Shown: piece after piece, positions 62,943 to 64,000 of the stretch
How positions within the stretch are numbered: position 1 is the stretch's first letter
Layout: the number at the start of each line of letters is the position of its first letter
Origin: Limnobacter humi
GTDB lineage: Bacteria; Pseudomonadota; Gammaproteobacteria; Burkholderiales; Burkholderiaceae_B
DNA length: 64,000 nucleotides
NCBI RefSeq assembly: GCF_024518835.1
Contig: NZ_JANIGO010000002.1
Coordinates: forward strand, 377,522 to 441,521
Direction of reading: 5' to 3'
Notes under the pieces: generated by a model
The model's input: the letters and a program-made list of their open reading frames with translations, nothing else
Told to the model about the DNA's origin: nothing
The model's database searches: none
Translations under genes and position numbers: made by a program

Positions 62943-64000
62943 ATGCACCCAGCCAAACCTGCCGATTCTTTGCAACAGCAAGCAAGCCCCGTGACAAACC
63001 CGTCGCAGGCACTCCCGCAGCGTAATTTGAACACGCTGCCCAGCCTGCTGGAAGCGGCGGCCTGGCAACCTGCCCACCAGCAGGATTGGCTGGTGCTGTC
63101 GGTTGAGCAGGTTCGCCAGGTGGAGCATGCCGCTTTTCGGGAAGTAGCGTCTTACATTCTCATGCAGGCTGCAGGACAGCGCTCCGCACAGAAAATCATG
63201 GACCTGGTTCAACACCTCGACCACCGCTGCCCCCAGGTGGTGGTGTTGGCGGGCCCAGGCAACAATGGTGGGGATGCCTGCGTCGTGGCCAACGCCCTGG
63301 CCGAGCAAGGGCTGCCGGTTGAACTGTGGCAGTTTAAAGGGGGGCGTGAAGGCTCTGCAGACCGACAAAAGGCCGAAGCTGGCTGCAAACATCCCAACCT
63401 GCGACATTCCCAGTGGGGGAAAACGACCCTGCAATTAAAACCTGGGGCACTGGTGGTGGACGGGCTTTTGGGCATCGCAGGGCGGGACCGCCCCAAGGGA
63501 CCCATTGCAGAAGTGATCGCAGCCATCAATGCGCAACGGGAAGGACTGGGACGTACAGGACATGTGCACGTCGTCGCATTGGATTGCCCCAGTGGACTGG
63601 ACTGCGACACAGGCCTGGCACCCGGCGAGGTGCTGGCAGCAGACCTCACGCTCACCTACATCGCAGCAAAAACCGGTCTGTTTATGAGCGATGGCAAAGA
63701 TGTTTGCGGCGAGATCTGGCTCGATACCCTGCACTGCGATGCCTTGATTCACCAACGGATTGCACAGGGTACCTTGGGCGCAGTCGTGCGTGTTCGGGGA
63801 AGACTGAGCCAAATGCAGCGCCTACCCCGGCGGCAGCATGCCCAGCACAAAGGCAGTTTTGGCAGTGTGGCGGTTTTGGGTGGCCAACACGGCATGGTGG
63901 GTGCAGCCGTACTCACCGCCCGCAGCGCCCTGCTGATGGGTGCTGGCCGGGTGGCCTTGAGCTTGCTGGCCGAACATGGACATTCATCGCCCGACGTTCA
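62943..64000 (+). CDS. Bifunctional NAD(P)H-hydrate epimerase/ADP-dependent dehydratase, C-terminus cut by window edge
   Basis: The 352 visible residues begin at ATG 62943. After an N-terminal extension, the YjeF_N epimerase part shows VVVLAGPGNNGGDACVVANAL, cut here at the last residues of the motif. Then come ALDCPSGLDCDTG and LTYIAAKTGLFMSDG. The dehydratase part begins HKGSFGSVAVLGG and GAAVLTARSALLMGAGRV. It repairs NADH and NADPH hydrates. This is the NnrE-NnrD fusion. The 126-bp gap to the divergent purL holds both promoters. Confidence 0.93.
   Translation, partial: MHPAKPADSLQQQASPVTNPSQALPQRNLNTLPSLLEAAAWQPAHQQDWLVLSVEQVRQVEHAAFREVASYILMQAAGQRSAQKIMDLVQHLDHRCPQVVVLAGPGNNGGDACVVANALAEQGLPVELWQFKGGREGSADRQKAEAGCKHPNLRHSQWGKTTLQLKPGALVVDGLLGIAGRDRPKGPIAEVIAAINAQREGLGRTGHVHVVALDCPSGLDCDTGLAPGEVLAADLTLTYIAAKTGLFMSDGKDVCGEIWLDTLHCDALIHQRIAQGTLGAVVRVRGRLSQMQRLPRRQHAQHKGSFGSVAVLGGQHGMVGAAVLTARSALLMGAGRVALSLLAEHGHSSPDV

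Noticed and set aside
1-64000. Mobile element, phage, toxin-antitoxin or CRISPR system
   Set aside because: No transposase, integrase, terminal repeats, direct-repeat spacer array or defence protein was seen. The layout is ordinary chromosomal.

Overview
The window looks like a chromosomal segment of a betaproteobacterium, most likely of the order Burkholderiales. The evidence is the proteobacterial housekeeping set (single-chain PurL, UvrC next to PgsA), a DUF3422 protein, Tat-exported TRAP and nitrate-type binding proteins, FadL- and TonB-type outer-membrane proteins, and moderately high GC. A Limnobacter-like heterotroph would fit, but genus cannot be fixed by eye. I see no phage, insertion sequence, CRISPR array, plasmid or conjugation gene. 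Both edges cut genes: a flavin monooxygenase on the left and a NAD(P)H-hydrate epimerase/dehydratase on the right.

Layout. 1-3.2 kb: flavin monooxygenase, queuosine-precursor transporter, nitronate monooxygenase. 3.2-6.7 kb: small exported proteins, a WYL-type regulator, and an ammonium transporter behind a sigma-54 promoter with an NtrC-like site. 6.7-12.8 kb: beta-CASP metallo-beta-lactamase, lipoprotein, PaaX-like regulator, diiron-type hydrolase with repeated CATTACA motifs upstream, and a FadL-like porin. 12.9-18 kb: a membrane-free chemoreceptor with a duplicated module, and a translationally coupled arylsulfatase/formylglycine-generating-enzyme pair. 18-29 kb: a TetR-associated block. 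A long rightward gene string (GST, SDR, parvulin, HupE/UreJ-like membrane protein, DUF3604 lipoprotein, metallo-beta-lactamase, low-complexity protein, acetoacetate-decarboxylase-like protein) has overlaps or very short gaps for most of its length. It meets a GMC oxidoreductase tail to tail. This is the best candidate for an undescribed functional unit. 30.9-36.6 kb: PhnD-like binding protein with hybrid kinase, a frameshifted VOC gene, and a TonB receptor. 36.6-41.5 kb: tRNA-Arg, glpD-glpK and an alpha/beta-hydrolase. 41.6-45.6 kb: SDR, HDOD protein, AdeT-like binding protein, tRNA-Ser(CGA) and two small membrane-associated proteins.

45.6-49.1 kb holds a nitrate-type ABC transporter. Its leader has a sigma-54 promoter, two hairpins with A1/G4 hexaloops and an intrinsic terminator, which is the architecture of ANTAR (NasR/NasT-type) antitermination. 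With the sigma-54 amt gene, this points to NtrC control of nitrogen scavenging. 49.2-53.8 kb: an HD-like protein and a complete TRAP transporter whose large permease carries an acidic insert. 53.8-64 kb: tRNA-Ser(TGA), DUF3422, pgsA, uvrC, a family-5-like uracil-DNA glycosylase, purL, and nnrE/D.

Most calls rest on visible motifs and remembered family patterns. No database search was run. Starts were chosen by ribosome-binding sites where possible.
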